Positions 1 through 8,253 are shown, counted from the first letter of the stretch. The stretch is 26,228 nucleotides of DNA from Desulfobacterales bacterium (GCA_030149585.1 JASFBJ010000007.1:1-26228); one strand, 5' to 3'. The notes: generated by a model from the sequence alone, not told the origin. A program made the numbers and translations.

Positions 1-83
1 TCCGAGCGGATAGTCTCCTGGTCTATCTGCTCAACCATTGTTGAGCGACTTCTGGAATAATTCAAAATCTGGGGCATGTTCAT
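1..83 (-). CDS. N-terminus of an unknown protein (partial, runs off the left edge)
   Basis: Only the first 27 codons are present, beginning MNMPQILNYSRSRSTMVEQI. A strong ribosome binding site (AGGAGGT, complement of 91-97) lies 7 nt upstream of the ATG at 81-83, so the start is well supported. A second in-frame ATG at 75-77 is less well placed. The peptide is polar, with no signal sequence or recognisable motif, and I cannot name its family. It lies about 134 nt downstream of the LPP20-like gene on the same strand, so the two may be co-transcribed. Confidence 0.6.
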   Translation of the reverse strand, partial: MNMPQILNYSRSRSTMVEQIDQETIRS

Positions 84-217
84 GACGGGAACCTCCTTTT
101 GTTAGGGATTAAGATCCTGTGATTTTCCAAAACTTATTGAGATATTACCCAAATTAGCGGGCGCCTTGTCTTTTTAATATAGCTGGCCAGAATTTTCATC
201 AAATTTCAATCTATTTC

Positions 218-1078
218 CTAAATTATTATTATTACACGGCATTGCTTTAAAAAAAGAAGATGTCTGGAAGCGCCGAGCAATTGGGCGGCAGCGGTATTGC
301 TAATTATAATATTAATATTTTTGGGGCCTTGAACGCTCAGGCCCTTAATAAGCAAAGGGTTATTGCCGGCTCCGGCATCAGATTGATTTGAAAGCGAACC
401 TGAAAGATAGCGAGCCATACCATGTTGTACTACGAATTCACGGCTGACAAAGGCAGGACCAAAGACTATCTTGCCGTTTTCATCGAAAAGCAAAGGAACC
501 ATGGCTGGTTTGCAGCCCAGACCGGTGGCATCCACGATCAATCCGCTAAATGTATTACCGGAGCTGTCAGAATCAGCCGGCCGGCTGCCTGTTACAGGCT
601 TTATTGCTTCCACCTGTTTTATTTCATTCGGGAGGACAAATTGAGATAAACCACCAAAGAGTGAGATCTGAATTTTTACCTTAACCGTTGCGTCGCTGAG
701 ATATTCCTGACTGATAACCTTTGCCCTGGATCCCATTTCATACAGTTTATTAAGAAAAATATCATTATCTTTGGCAAAATCACCAACAGTATTATAGTTG
801 CTAAGCTGGATTGACATGATAACTGCCAGAAGATTTTTCACTGCCCTTGCTTTGGCTATAGCCAAAACAACTGACTGTTGATTCTTGTTTTTTTTATCAG
901 AAGGGGAGCTGCTTCCTGTGGCTGTAATCAGTCCCTTAGTCCAGTTCAGTATGCCATCACCTGTTTGCTGAATTACATCTTGAGCTTTGTTTTCCAAAGC
1001 AGCCGTTGGAACAACAAATATAATAATTAATAAGCATGTTAAAAAAAATATTTTCAGACAGTTATCTGGTACCATCAT
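218..1078 (-). CDS. Exported LPP20/FlgO-like family protein
   Basis: A 286-residue exported protein. Residues 1-27 form a typical signal peptide: a Lys near position 9, a hydrophobic core FFLTCLLIIIFVV, and a probable cut after PTAA. There is no lipobox Cys at the cleavage site, so it is probably soluble or periplasmic rather than a lipoprotein. A central stretch (VVLAIAKARAVKNLLAVI, roughly 70-87) resembles the 'AxxxARAxAxxNL' helix of LPP20/FlgO/FlgP-type proteins. The C-terminal half carries 'SGLIVDATGLGCKPAM', 'GNNPLLIKGLSVQGPKNINI' and 'SNTAAAQLLGASRHLLFL', ending in a CRVIIII tail. I know this arrangement from uncharacterised Desulfobacterota exported proteins. A link to the cell envelope or flagellum is family-level inference only. 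The start is an ATG-ATG pair with a weak AAGAAAG ribosome binding site. Confidence 0.7.
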   Translation of the reverse strand: MMVPDNCLKIFFLTCLLIIIFVVPTAALENKAQDVIQQTGDGILNWTKGLITATGSSSPSDKKNKNQQSVVLAIAKARAVKNLLAVIMSIQLSNYNTVGDFAKDNDIFLNKLYEMGSRAKVISQEYLSDATVKVKIQISLFGGLSQFVLPNEIKQVEAIKPVTGSRPADSDSSGNTFSGLIVDATGLGCKPAMVPLLFDENGKIVFGPAFVSREFVVQHGMARYLSGSLSNQSDAGAGNNPLLIKGLSVQGPKNINIIISNTAAAQLLGASRHLLFLKQCRVIIII

Positions 1079-1118
1079 GAATCTTTCTTAAAAAATGTCA
1101 TTTTAAATCTTCCCACAG

Positions 1119-1290
1119 GCCCTTAGGGCTCGCGCAAAAATAACTTTACATTTTAAGCGCCGATGCATCCAGCCTGGCTGCGTTGCGAAAGTTCGGAATA
1201 TGCTTGATATTCCTTAAACTTTCGCGCCTTGCAAGCCTGGCACCTCAACTCTTAAAATTGCCAACTTATTTTTGCGCGAACTCTTAGGCA
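1119..1290. repeat. Long imperfect inverted repeat (dispersed palindromic or MITE-like element)
   Basis: Two arms of about 85 nt face each other around position 1205. The outer part contains a perfect 14-bp match, TCGCGCAAAAATAA at 1130-1143 against its complement at 1266-1279. The flanks (CCTTAGGG against CCTAAGAG), ATTTTAAG, CCAGCCTGGC/CCAGGCTTGC, GCGAAAGTT and GGAATAT also match in both arms. The element has no coding capacity and lies just upstream of the minus-strand LPP20-like gene. From memory, very similar hairpins recur in Desulfobacterota intergenic regions. The rest of 1079-1510 shows no gene. Confidence 0.75.
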
Positions 1291-1446
1291 TTTAATAACA
1301 TTTATCGACCTGTATAAAATTTATATTGTAAGATTCAATAGATGTCAATGTTTTCAAAAAAATTCCAGACACTGGTATGTAAATGAACAAGATAAAACAG
1401 CGGCGCCCTAATAGCTGAGGTCTTTCGGAAAACTCAAAATAATGTT

Positions 1447-1510
1447 AACTGCGAGATCGGTCAAAACACCCCAATGTTAGCTGTCTGAGTTAAGCGCCTT
1501 GTTCGCAGTT
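1447..1510. repeat. Short inverted repeat AACTGCGA/TCGCAGTT
   Basis: AACTGCGA at 1447-1454 is perfectly complementary to TCGCAGTT at 1503-1510, 48 nt apart. It lies immediately downstream (minus strand) of the toxin remnant's stop codon. Read on the minus strand, the right end (AACAAGGCGCTTAACTCAGA) is reminiscent of one half of an integron attC site. The complementary inner half is missing, so this is reported only as an inverted repeat. Confidence 0.35.
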
Positions 1511-1720
1511 TTATTTTTTATAAATCAATCTTTTCAAAAGGATATCTTCAACATTCTGCCGAGAATCTACTACAGATAGAACAAATATTTTCCGTTCTGC
1601 GATCCTGTATATTAGTCGCCATGGCGGGATAATCTTCCCTGTATTGTAGTATGCCTTGATCCTGGAGCTCCGGCACGATGCGGTCTTTTTCAGGAAGTGT
1701 ATAGAGACTTGAAGCTTTTT
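1511..1720 (-). pseudogene. Remnant of a RelE/ParE-family toxin gene, truncated and frameshifted
   Basis: Read on the minus strand, the sequence encodes KKKASSLYTLPEKDRIVPEL, then QDQGILQYRE. After a one-base shift it continues WRLIYRIAERKIFVLSVVDS, then RQNVEDILLKRLIYKK and a TAA stop at 1511-1513. This is the characteristic C-terminal two-thirds of ParE/RelE toxins: 'LPExGRIVPEL', 'YRE...PWRLIYRI', 'VLxVxDSRQNxExLLxxRL'. The two halves are in different frames; removing one base near 1632-1637 restores continuity. The N-terminal ~30 residues and any ATG are missing, and no antitoxin gene is visible beside it. It is very likely inactive. It overlaps the space expected to hold the promoter of the downstream plus-strand response regulator. 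Confidence 0.75.
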
Positions 1721-1795
1721 TCTTGATTTTGCGTGGATAGTAAGATAGAATAAATAAGTTTTGACTTTTTAATACAAAACAAAAAAGACTAATCC

Positions 1796-2371
1796 ATGCG
1801 ACCTTTTCATATACTACTTGTAGATGATGATCCCATTATCCTTACTGGAGTCGGTAAAGACCTTGAAAGTCAGGGCTATAAAATTACTACAGCCGACAGT
1901 GGGGAAAAGGCATATAGATTATTGGAAGAAAGCAAATTTGATCTGGTTATTTCCGATCTGGTTATGGAAAATATAGACGGTATTCAGGTATTACAAAAAG
2001 CCAAACAATTATATTCTGATATAATGGTTATTATCTTGACAGGTTATGGTGATATGAGTTCAGCTATTGATGCCTTAAGGCTCAAGGCCGATGATTATAT
2101 CCTTAAACCCTGTGAACCTGAAGAGATTAAATTTAGAGTTTCAAAATGTCTTGAACGTCTGGAACTTTCCCGCAAGCTCAAACTTTATGAGGATATTCTG
2201 CCGATCTGCTGTGTTTGCAAAAAAGTCAGGGATGATGAAGGCACAACACCAGGCGACGGTGAATGGATGTCCATTGAAAAATATATGTGGGAAAAAGCCA
2301 AAGTCGCGCCCACCTCTACCTATTGCCCGGAATGTGCTCAAAAAGCCAAAGATGAACTTGACCTTTTATGA
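1796..2371 (+). CDS. Response regulator: receiver domain with C-terminal four-Cys (zinc-ribbon-like) module
   Basis: 191 residues. Residues 4-120 are a CheY-like receiver: acidic cluster D10-D12, phospho-acceptor D54 in VISDLVM, T82 in ILTGYG, and K104 in YILKP. There is no DNA-binding or enzymatic output domain. The C-terminus (133-185) instead carries 'ILPICCVCKKVRDDEG', a Trp-containing middle 'GEWMSIEKYMWEKAKV' and 'STYCPECAQK'. That gives C138-x2-C141 and C177-x2-C180, a likely metal-binding tail. From memory this tail recurs at the ends of many Desulfobacterota PAS/receiver proteins ('ICxxCKKIRDDxGxW...GICPxC'). No histidine kinase is adjacent, so its partner is encoded elsewhere. The start ATG has only an A-rich upstream region and no clear Shine-Dalgarno sequence. 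Confidence 0.85.
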   Translation: MRPFHILLVDDDPIILTGVGKDLESQGYKITTADSGEKAYRLLEESKFDLVISDLVMENIDGIQVLQKAKQLYSDIMVIILTGYGDMSSAIDALRLKADDYILKPCEPEEIKFRVSKCLERLELSRKLKLYEDILPICCVCKKVRDDEGTTPGDGEWMSIEKYMWEKAKVAPTSTYCPECAQKAKDELDLL

Positions 2372-2408
2372 ATAATTTTACCTATTTATAATCAGAATGT
2401 AAATAATT

Positions 2409-2421
2409 CCTGCCCCGCAGG
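2409..2421. terminator. Weak stem-loop between convergent genes
   Basis: CCTGC-ccc-GCAGG forms a 5-bp GC-rich stem between the convergent ends of the response regulator and the GAPDH gene. On the minus strand it is followed by an AT-rich AATTATTT rather than a true U-run, so terminator activity is uncertain. Confidence 0.3.
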
Positions 2422-2435
2422 CAAATCTATATCTG

Positions 2436-3710
2436 CTACATATTTTCGGCAATAGAAACTGTTCGGTCACCTAATATATTGACATAACTTCCCATCTCAT
2501 TATCATACCAGCCATAAATTACAGCCTGGGTTACAGGTATTTTGATAAAATTCTTTTTTATGATTTTGATGACCTCATCCGTAAACCCTGGGACATTATG
2601 CAAATCAATAGAGAGTTCAGCAGTCCTGGTATGAGTTTCATGGGCTTCAATAATTGTTGCTGCTCTTGGTATGCCAATGATGTCTCCTGAAACATTTTGG
2701 CAGTTGGAATAATTAAGATAACCTCTGGAATCTTCCCTGGCGGCCTGCTCATAGATATTATTTAGAACCTCGCGTCTGATGGAGGTTCCTTGCAGCTCTT
2801 CCTGAAAACTCAGCACCAGAATAATTAAAGAACCGGTAAGGGTGGGAATCCTTACTGATTCAGCAATAAAGCCGATCTGTTTAATTTCCGGGATCACCAG
2901 TCTTAAAGCCTGGGCAGCGCCCGTGGTTGTGAGAATGATATTATTTAAAATACTGCGATTTTTTCTTAAATCCCGGGTTCCGCTTTTGGGTAAACGATCC
3001 AGCACCTTTTGTGATCCGGTTGCCGCATGTACAGTTGCCATTGATGCTGATAAAATTCGTTTATAGCCAAAGGCATTAAGCAGAGGCTTCATCATATGCG
3101 CAAGGCAGGTAGTGGAACAAGAGGCATTTGAAATAATTTTATGTTTTTTAGGGTCATAGTCATTTTCATTAATCCCCATTACAGTTGTAACCGTATCCTT
3201 TGGCATGGCATTTTCCATGTCGGCTCCAATATCCTTAATTTTGAAAGGAGCGGAAACAACAACTTTTTCAGCGCCGGCTTCAAGATGACCTCTGCAAGAA
3301 CCTTTTGGATGATCATAGGCTAGTGTCGGGTCAAGAAACCGGCCGCTGGTATCCAATACCAGCCTTACTCCATGCGCTCGCCAGTCAATATCGCGCGGGT
3401 TTCGATTTTGTCTTAAAAAGGTTACCTTAACACCATTAATATGGATTGATCCTGATTTTTCATCTATATTGCTGATAACGGATTGAGCTGTCTGGCCATG
3501 CAAAAAGCTCTCCAGCCGGCCATAGGTAGAATCTCTTTCCACATAATGAGCAATATCGGCAAAACCAGTACCGGCCTCTCTTCCAATATTAACAACAATT
3601 TCGTCAAAATATTTTCGTCCCACATGATGCCAGACACTTAATTTGCCGATCCTGCCAAAACCATTAATTCCCAGCTTAATGCCCTTGCCATTATTATCAA
3701 CTTTGTCCAT
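2436..3710 (-). CDS. Glyceraldehyde-3-phosphate dehydrogenase-like protein, long divergent form
   Basis: 424 residues against about 335 for ordinary GAPDH. The fold signature is complete: Rossmann motif GINGFGRIGK (14-23), catalytic Cys198 in SNASCSTTC, His228 in ATVHAATGSQ, TTTGAA (261-266), VRIPTLTGS (286-294) and the C-terminal WYDNEMGSY. Departures from the norm: the canonical ASCTTNC is ASCSTTC, so the Asn is lost. The nucleotide-ribose region reads VVNIGREAG where NAD enzymes usually have an 'IND' Asp. Extra segments lie between 45 and 175. Expected chemistry is phosphorylating oxidation of glyceraldehyde-3-phosphate or the gluconeogenic reverse, but cofactor preference is unknown. A strong AAGGAGGT site (complement of 3715-3722) fixes the start. 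It sits 33 nt after the dikinase-like gene, so the two form an operon. Confidence 0.85.
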   Translation of the reverse strand: MDKVDNNGKGIKLGINGFGRIGKLSVWHHVGRKYFDEIVVNIGREAGTGFADIAHYVERDSTYGRLESFLHGQTAQSVISNIDEKSGSIHINGVKVTFLRQNRNPRDIDWRAHGVRLVLDTSGRFLDPTLAYDHPKGSCRGHLEAGAEKVVVSAPFKIKDIGADMENAMPKDTVTTVMGINENDYDPKKHKIISNASCSTTCLAHMMKPLLNAFGYKRILSASMATVHAATGSQKVLDRLPKSGTRDLRKNRSILNNIILTTTGAAQALRLVIPEIKQIGFIAESVRIPTLTGSLIILVLSFQEELQGTSIRREVLNNIYEQAAREDSRGYLNYSNCQNVSGDIIGIPRAATIIEAHETHTRTAELSIDLHNVPGFTDEVIKIIKKNFIKIPVTQAVIYGWYDNEMGSYVNILGDRTVSIAENM

Positions 3711-3743
3711 GACAACCTCCTTGAGGATATAATTAAAGAAAGG

Positions 3744-6700
3744 CTATAACTGATTTATCTTAACAGCTCCTTGATAAACCGATCCCTCTCGACCGTCAAT
3801 ACTAATATGATCACCAGTGTGAAGTATTACCTGCCCAAATCCGGCTAATTTCTCTTTTTCATTGCAAATCAAAGCCCCGCAGCCCACCACACAGGTTTTA
3901 TTCAGACGGTGAGCCACAACCGAAGCATGAGAGGTCACGCCTCCTCTGGCGGTCAACAAGCCATTGGCAGCATAAACTTCCTTGATATCATCGGGAACTG
4001 TATCACTTCTTACCAGAATCAGAGAGGTTTCAGGTTCCTGCTCGCGATATTTTTGTATCTCGGCAAGAGTAAAGACAATTCTGCCACTCATGGCTCCTCC
4101 GCTCACGCCAATACCATTTCCTAAAAAGACCTGATGCTCTTTTGCCCCAAGGTCGAAGGTTAATACTTTTTTATGCTCCCGCATGCTCATATCCCGGGTT
4201 TGAAGCAGATAAAGGTCTTTGATACTGGATCCTTCAAAGGTAAATTCCATCTCCTGAGGGCTCCAGCCTTTTTCCTCAATCAAAGTCACAGCCCAAGATT
4301 TAAGTTCTTGATAAATTTCGTGAAAATGAGTCTCCAGTGTATAATCAGTGTTTCGCATCTCAATATCCTGCTGCTTGATTGAGATAGGCATGGTTCTAAC
4401 CAGACCGGAAACCACATCTTCCCCTTGATTCTGCAAGGTAAAATCACCCCACAGGCTCAAACTGTCTCCTGACCACCTGGGGTTATGGGTAAAAAAAACA
4501 CCGGAACCGGAACTGTCTGAAAGATTGCCGAAAACCATCTCCTGAATTGTTACCGCAGTTCCCCAGTCATCGGAAATACCCATTATTTTACGGTAGGTTC
4601 GGGCTTTGGCTGCATTCCAGGAAGCAAAAACATTTTTAATGGTCATATGGAGCTGATCCAAAGAATTCTCCAAAATTGGAAAGCCATTATCCTGAATAAA
4701 TTCTTTATAAGTCAGGGCCACCTTTTTCATCTGCTCACCGCTGAAGTGTTTTTTTAAAGAAAAACCTAATTTTTCCTTAGCACTGCTGATAACAGCGTCA
4801 AAAGCATCTCTTTCAAGTCCCATTGCCATGCCGTAGCATTGCAGAAAACGGCGATAACAATCCCAGGCAAACCATGCATTGCCGGTCAAATCGGCAATGC
4901 CCTTTGTAATCTCCTGATTAATACCCACATTTAAAAAAGTGTCCATCATGCCTGGCTGAGAAATTGAAGACCCGCTGCGCACTGAAAAAAGTAAGGGATT
5001 TTGAGGATTTCCAAAATATTTACCGGTGATTTTTTCCAGAAAAGCGATTTGACGGGCAAGTTGTTCCTTGAAATTAGCAGTAGCCGGAGAAAACCCTTCA
5101 ATTATTTCCCGGCAGCGAAAAGCCTCTGTGGTAATAATAAAAGCCGGTGGTACGGGTAGACCAAAATTATGCAGCCGAACCATATTAAACCCTTTATTGC
5201 CCAGATAAATAATACCGGTGACCTTATTATTAGCATTGCTCAAAGAGGTCATATCCCGGATTGGATCATAGTTTAAAAGAAGCTGAAGCTTATTATCGGG
5301 AAGTTTGCTTGCCTGATGAAACAAAGTGTTTAGAATGCGGCTTAAAAAAAGATCCAGTTGCTGCAGGCCAAGGGAAAGAGCAATTTGATTGCGAAAAAAG
5401 ATTTCCGATATACGGTAATCCAATTTATCTGCGCCAATTATTTCTCCTCCTGGCAAATATTTATTTAAAATGGCCTGCTGAGGCATTTTTAATAAAATAT
5501 TGGTTAAATTTTGGCCGTGGATATTATTAAAATAATCATTGATTATATTTTTGACAGCCTGGGCAAATCCTTTAAAGATATCAAGATATTGAGTAAATGT
5601 AAATTCTTTGATATCAAGTGAATGAGATAATAGATCCATCTGAATTTCCATTTCCCCGGATGCAATTCCGTCAATTTCAAGGGCTTTTTGAAAAAGTATT
5701 AATCTATCGTAAATTTGATAAAAAGTAGCCTTTGTAATAAAGCTTAAATCAATATCATCCACCACTTCCTCTAAAAGAACGTTGATCAGACTCTCCAGAC
5801 GAAAAGTCAGCCCCAGAGCATCAAATTTCATCTCATGATAACTGCCGTACATAGATGGAATGTCCACCGCAAAATGTCTTTTTTTATAGATATCTTCTCT
5901 GGCCTGGTATGATTTTGAAGATAAAATAAATTTCTTTAAAGTATCCAGATAATCCAGTAATAAAAACAGCCTGGTTTGATTATCATGTTCTGAAAGAGCT
6001 GCTTTTAGTCTATTCAGATGGGGAAATCCATCTGTTTGGAGGCGATTCAGATAATCATAAATCTCGGTAAAACCCAGGTTGTATTTATGATTCAAATGTT
6101 TATAAAATTTTATGAGCAGCAAAATTCTTTCCAGATCAGAGCTGCTTCCCCTTGAAATGGCTTTTAAAAGTTCTTCCAGCTTTTCTTCTTTAATGCTCAG
6201 CAAATCTTCCGGTATCTTGATTCCCTGTTTGACAAGGCCGGCCATCATTTCATGAACACCGTCAATATAAGGTCCCTGTTGTTCAATTTGATTATAAATA
6301 TCAGAGGGCACAAAGATGGCTAATTCTTTTTTACTGCCGGTAGCCCAAAAGTTAAAAGTCGCCTCCATTAAACCCAAAATGCGGTTGCTGCTTTGGACAT
6401 GACTTTGTTTCCTTAAAAAATGAATCAGAATATCTTTGCGATTGGAAATTTCATCCACGCGAGTGGAAATATCCCGCAGTTTTCCTTCAGCCCCTATATC
6501 ATTAAAATATACTGGAAAAAGACGGGCCATTTGCTTGGCCAGATTATAAACAGAACTGATGTTGCTGTTTAAAAAACTGGTAATATCCCGTGGAAACAGA
6601 TCAGTATCTTTTATAAAGACACCACCTATATCCATATTGATAATCAGGTTGGATAATAAACGAATGGACCATTTGGGGTTTAATTTTATCAGTTCCAGCC

Positions 6701-7922
6701 ATGTTTTAATATTATGCAGGTGGCTGGGATTAACCTGTACCTGCCAGTCATTACTCACGCCTTGAAGCATGGGAAATTGAAAATCAAGATCAATTACAAA
6801 GTCCAGAAAATAGTTTACAAGATCACTTTCATCAGTTTGGTATACACCTTTGCCCATGTTCAGAACGCAGTCAAGAGTTGTTCCTGGAAATTTAGCGGCA
6901 TTTTTTTTAAGAATGGAAAATGTTTTTTCAATGAGAATGCTGATCTGATGATTAGATTCATGCTTGATCAACCAGCTTAAAGTACGATTGATATCCCGAA
7001 GGACATCTTCATGCATAATGGCTAATCCTGAAATATTCATCATATGAAAGAGAAAGAGAACCTTCCATTGGTTGCGATGCTCAGAAGAAAATGCAAGGCT
7101 GGAAAAATCCTGGGGTAGTTTCCGGTAAGATTCTGTTATAAATCGAAAGCCGGGTAAAACCAATAATTTTTTCAAGGTGCGCCTGGCATCAAGATCATTT
7201 TTTTGTTTAATATCAGCCAGCAAATCTTGACTTGTTTGCAAAAATGAATGAGATATGTTTTCAAACAGGGGCTCTATGATATTCGGTTTAATGGGTGTTT
7301 CAATTTCCGATAAAAGCCAGGATAGAGGGTCTTTTTCCTCTAACCAGTATGTGTAGGTAAACTCCAGATAACGAATCATTAAGGCGTTGACATCCCTGTA
7401 TTTGGCCGCGGGCTGCGAAATACCCTCATAAAAAAGTTTGGCCAGCCGGTTGATTGGGTAAAAGCTTTTGACAAAAAGAAAGAATAAATCATCTTTGAAT
7501 TGGAATATTTTTTTAAATGAGTGATTAATAACCGGAATAAAGCGCTCGATTTCATAGTCAGCCTCTTTTAATATTTTTTCTATAAATACAAGTAAATTAT
7601 CTGCCGCATCCAAAACAACCTGAGAATCTTTTACAGAGCATACTGCATCTAAAAAAATATCGGTCATTATCTGCGCGGCTTGGGGCCCTTTTGCATGATT
7701 TTTCATCAAATGGAAATAATTAAGAGAATAGCCCCTGGCCTCGCTGATAATAAAGCGCCAGTTCTTATAGGGGTGTGAAAGCTCTTTTAAAAATATATTC
7801 AGACCTTCCAGGATTCCATAATATTTGGACATCACTTCCTGCAATGCCAGATAACGGTCATCAATTAAGACATCCACATGATAGGTGGCAATATTGGTTT
7901 CTAAGGCCTTTGACTGAATCAT
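3744..7922 (-). CDS. PPDK-like dikinase with ATP-grasp and phosphohistidine domains but no PEP/pyruvate barrel; large unknown N-terminus
   Basis: 1392 residues. About 1-895 are mostly helical and I recognise no domain there. From about 900 comes a pyruvate-phosphate-dikinase-type ATP-grasp domain: GNKGFNMVRLHNFGLPVPPA, SVRSGSSISQPGMMDTFLN (PPDK: SVRSGARxSMPGMMDT), GSGVFFTHNP, QGEDVVSGLVRT, MEFTFEG and LYLLQTRD. The swivelling phosphohistidine domain follows (GIGVSGGAMSGRIVF..., LTARGGVTSHASVVAHR) with catalytic His1332. The protein ends there, without the C-terminal TIM barrel that PPDK and PEP synthase use to make PEP. It can therefore be predicted to autophosphorylate on His1332 with ATP, but the acceptor is unknown; the N-terminus or a separate protein could provide it. 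A TGGAGGA site precedes the ATG. First gene of an operon with the GAPDH-like gene. Confidence 0.85.
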   Translation of the reverse strand: MIQSKALETNIATYHVDVLIDDRYLALQEVMSKYYGILEGLNIFLKELSHPYKNWRFIISEARGYSLNYFHLMKNHAKGPQAAQIMTDIFLDAVCSVKDSQVVLDAADNLLVFIEKILKEADYEIERFIPVINHSFKKIFQFKDDLFFLFVKSFYPINRLAKLFYEGISQPAAKYRDVNALMIRYLEFTYTYWLEEKDPLSWLLSEIETPIKPNIIEPLFENISHSFLQTSQDLLADIKQKNDLDARRTLKKLLVLPGFRFITESYRKLPQDFSSLAFSSEHRNQWKVLFLFHMMNISGLAIMHEDVLRDINRTLSWLIKHESNHQISILIEKTFSILKKNAAKFPGTTLDCVLNMGKGVYQTDESDLVNYFLDFVIDLDFQFPMLQGVSNDWQVQVNPSHLHNIKTWLELIKLNPKWSIRLLSNLIINMDIGGVFIKDTDLFPRDITSFLNSNISSVYNLAKQMARLFPVYFNDIGAEGKLRDISTRVDEISNRKDILIHFLRKQSHVQSSNRILGLMEATFNFWATGSKKELAIFVPSDIYNQIEQQGPYIDGVHEMMAGLVKQGIKIPEDLLSIKEEKLEELLKAISRGSSSDLERILLLIKFYKHLNHKYNLGFTEIYDYLNRLQTDGFPHLNRLKAALSEHDNQTRLFLLLDYLDTLKKFILSSKSYQAREDIYKKRHFAVDIPSMYGSYHEMKFDALGLTFRLESLINVLLEEVVDDIDLSFITKATFYQIYDRLILFQKALEIDGIASGEMEIQMDLLSHSLDIKEFTFTQYLDIFKGFAQAVKNIINDYFNNIHGQNLTNILLKMPQQAILNKYLPGGEIIGADKLDYRISEIFFRNQIALSLGLQQLDLFLSRILNTLFHQASKLPDNKLQLLLNYDPIRDMTSLSNANNKVTGIIYLGNKGFNMVRLHNFGLPVPPAFIITTEAFRCREIIEGFSPATANFKEQLARQIAFLEKITGKYFGNPQNPLLFSVRSGSSISQPGMMDTFLNVGINQEITKGIADLTGNAWFAWDCYRRFLQCYGMAMGLERDAFDAVISSAKEKLGFSLKKHFSGEQMKKVALTYKEFIQDNGFPILENSLDQLHMTIKNVFASWNAAKARTYRKIMGISDDWGTAVTIQEMVFGNLSDSSGSGVFFTHNPRWSGDSLSLWGDFTLQNQGEDVVSGLVRTMPISIKQQDIEMRNTDYTLETHFHEIYQELKSWAVTLIEEKGWSPQEMEFTFEGSSIKDLYLLQTRDMSMREHKKVLTFDLGAKEHQVFLGNGIGVSGGAMSGRIVFTLAEIQKYREQEPETSLILVRSDTVPDDIKEVYAANGLLTARGGVTSHASVVAHRLNKTCVVGCGALICNEKEKLAGFGQVILHTGDHISIDGREGSVYQGAVKINQL

Positions 7923-8024
7923 ATATTCCTCCAGAGTGGAAATAAGACAAAAATATTTTATTTAATATATGATACATTTAAAGAGCAAAAAATGCAATTT
8001 TTAACCTGAAAAACAACCAGCCAT

Positions 8025-8053
8025 AAAAAAAGCAGTAAACGGTTATAACCGTT
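8025..8053 (-). terminator. Probable terminator of the tRNA-Phe transcript
   Basis: A perfect 16-bp palindrome AACGGTTATAACCGTT (8038-8053) lies about 50 nt downstream of the tRNA on the minus strand. It is followed by seven T residues (complement of 8025-8031) after a TACTGC spacer. The stem is only moderately strong and the U-run is offset by 6 nt. It could instead be an operator, or act bidirectionally in front of the minus-strand dikinase gene. Confidence 0.45.
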
Positions 8054-8102
8054 AACCCCTTTTTCGGATTAATCTTTTTTTAATAAATTTTACTTATTAA
8101 TA

Positions 8103-8178
8103 TGGTGCCGAGGGACAGAATCGAACTGCCGACACGGGGATTTTCAGTCCCCTGCTCTACCGACTGAGCTACCTCGGC
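8103..8178 (-). tRNA. tRNA-Phe (anticodon GAA)
   Basis: A 76-nt cloverleaf on the minus strand. The acceptor stem is GCCGAGG/CCTCGGC, the D-arm contains AGCTCAGTCGGTAGAGC, and the anticodon arm is GGGGA-CTGAAAA-TCCCC with anticodon GAA (complement of 8143-8145). The T-arm contains GTTCGATTC and the CCA end is encoded (complement of 8103-8105). The anticodon stem-loop matches typical bacterial tRNA-Phe. A near-consensus promoter precedes it and a stem-loop with a T-run follows, so it is transcribed as a single gene. Confidence 0.97.
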
Positions 8179-8216
8179 ATGCAAAAAAAAAGCACCTTGC
8201 CCATAAAAAAAGATAG

Positions 8217-8246
8217 TCTATAGCCTTTTTTGCGAACACCTGTCAA
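8217..8246 (-). promoter_or_regulatory. Sigma-70-type promoter of tRNA-Phe
   Basis: On the minus strand TTGACA (8246-8241) is followed after 18 nt by TATAGA (8222-8217). Transcription would start about 30 nt before the mature tRNA 5' end. The promoter sits just beyond the rsmE stop codon. Confidence 0.75.
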
Positions 8247-8253
8247 GATTTTT

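Noticed and set aside
422..649. 75-codon plus-strand ORF inside the LPP20-like gene
   Set aside because: It is a shadow of the opposite-strand gene, without a ribosome binding site or recognisable protein.
1447..1510. Integron attC site behind the toxin remnant
   Set aside because: One half looks attC-like, but the complementary L'/R' half is missing and there is no integrase or neighbouring cassette.
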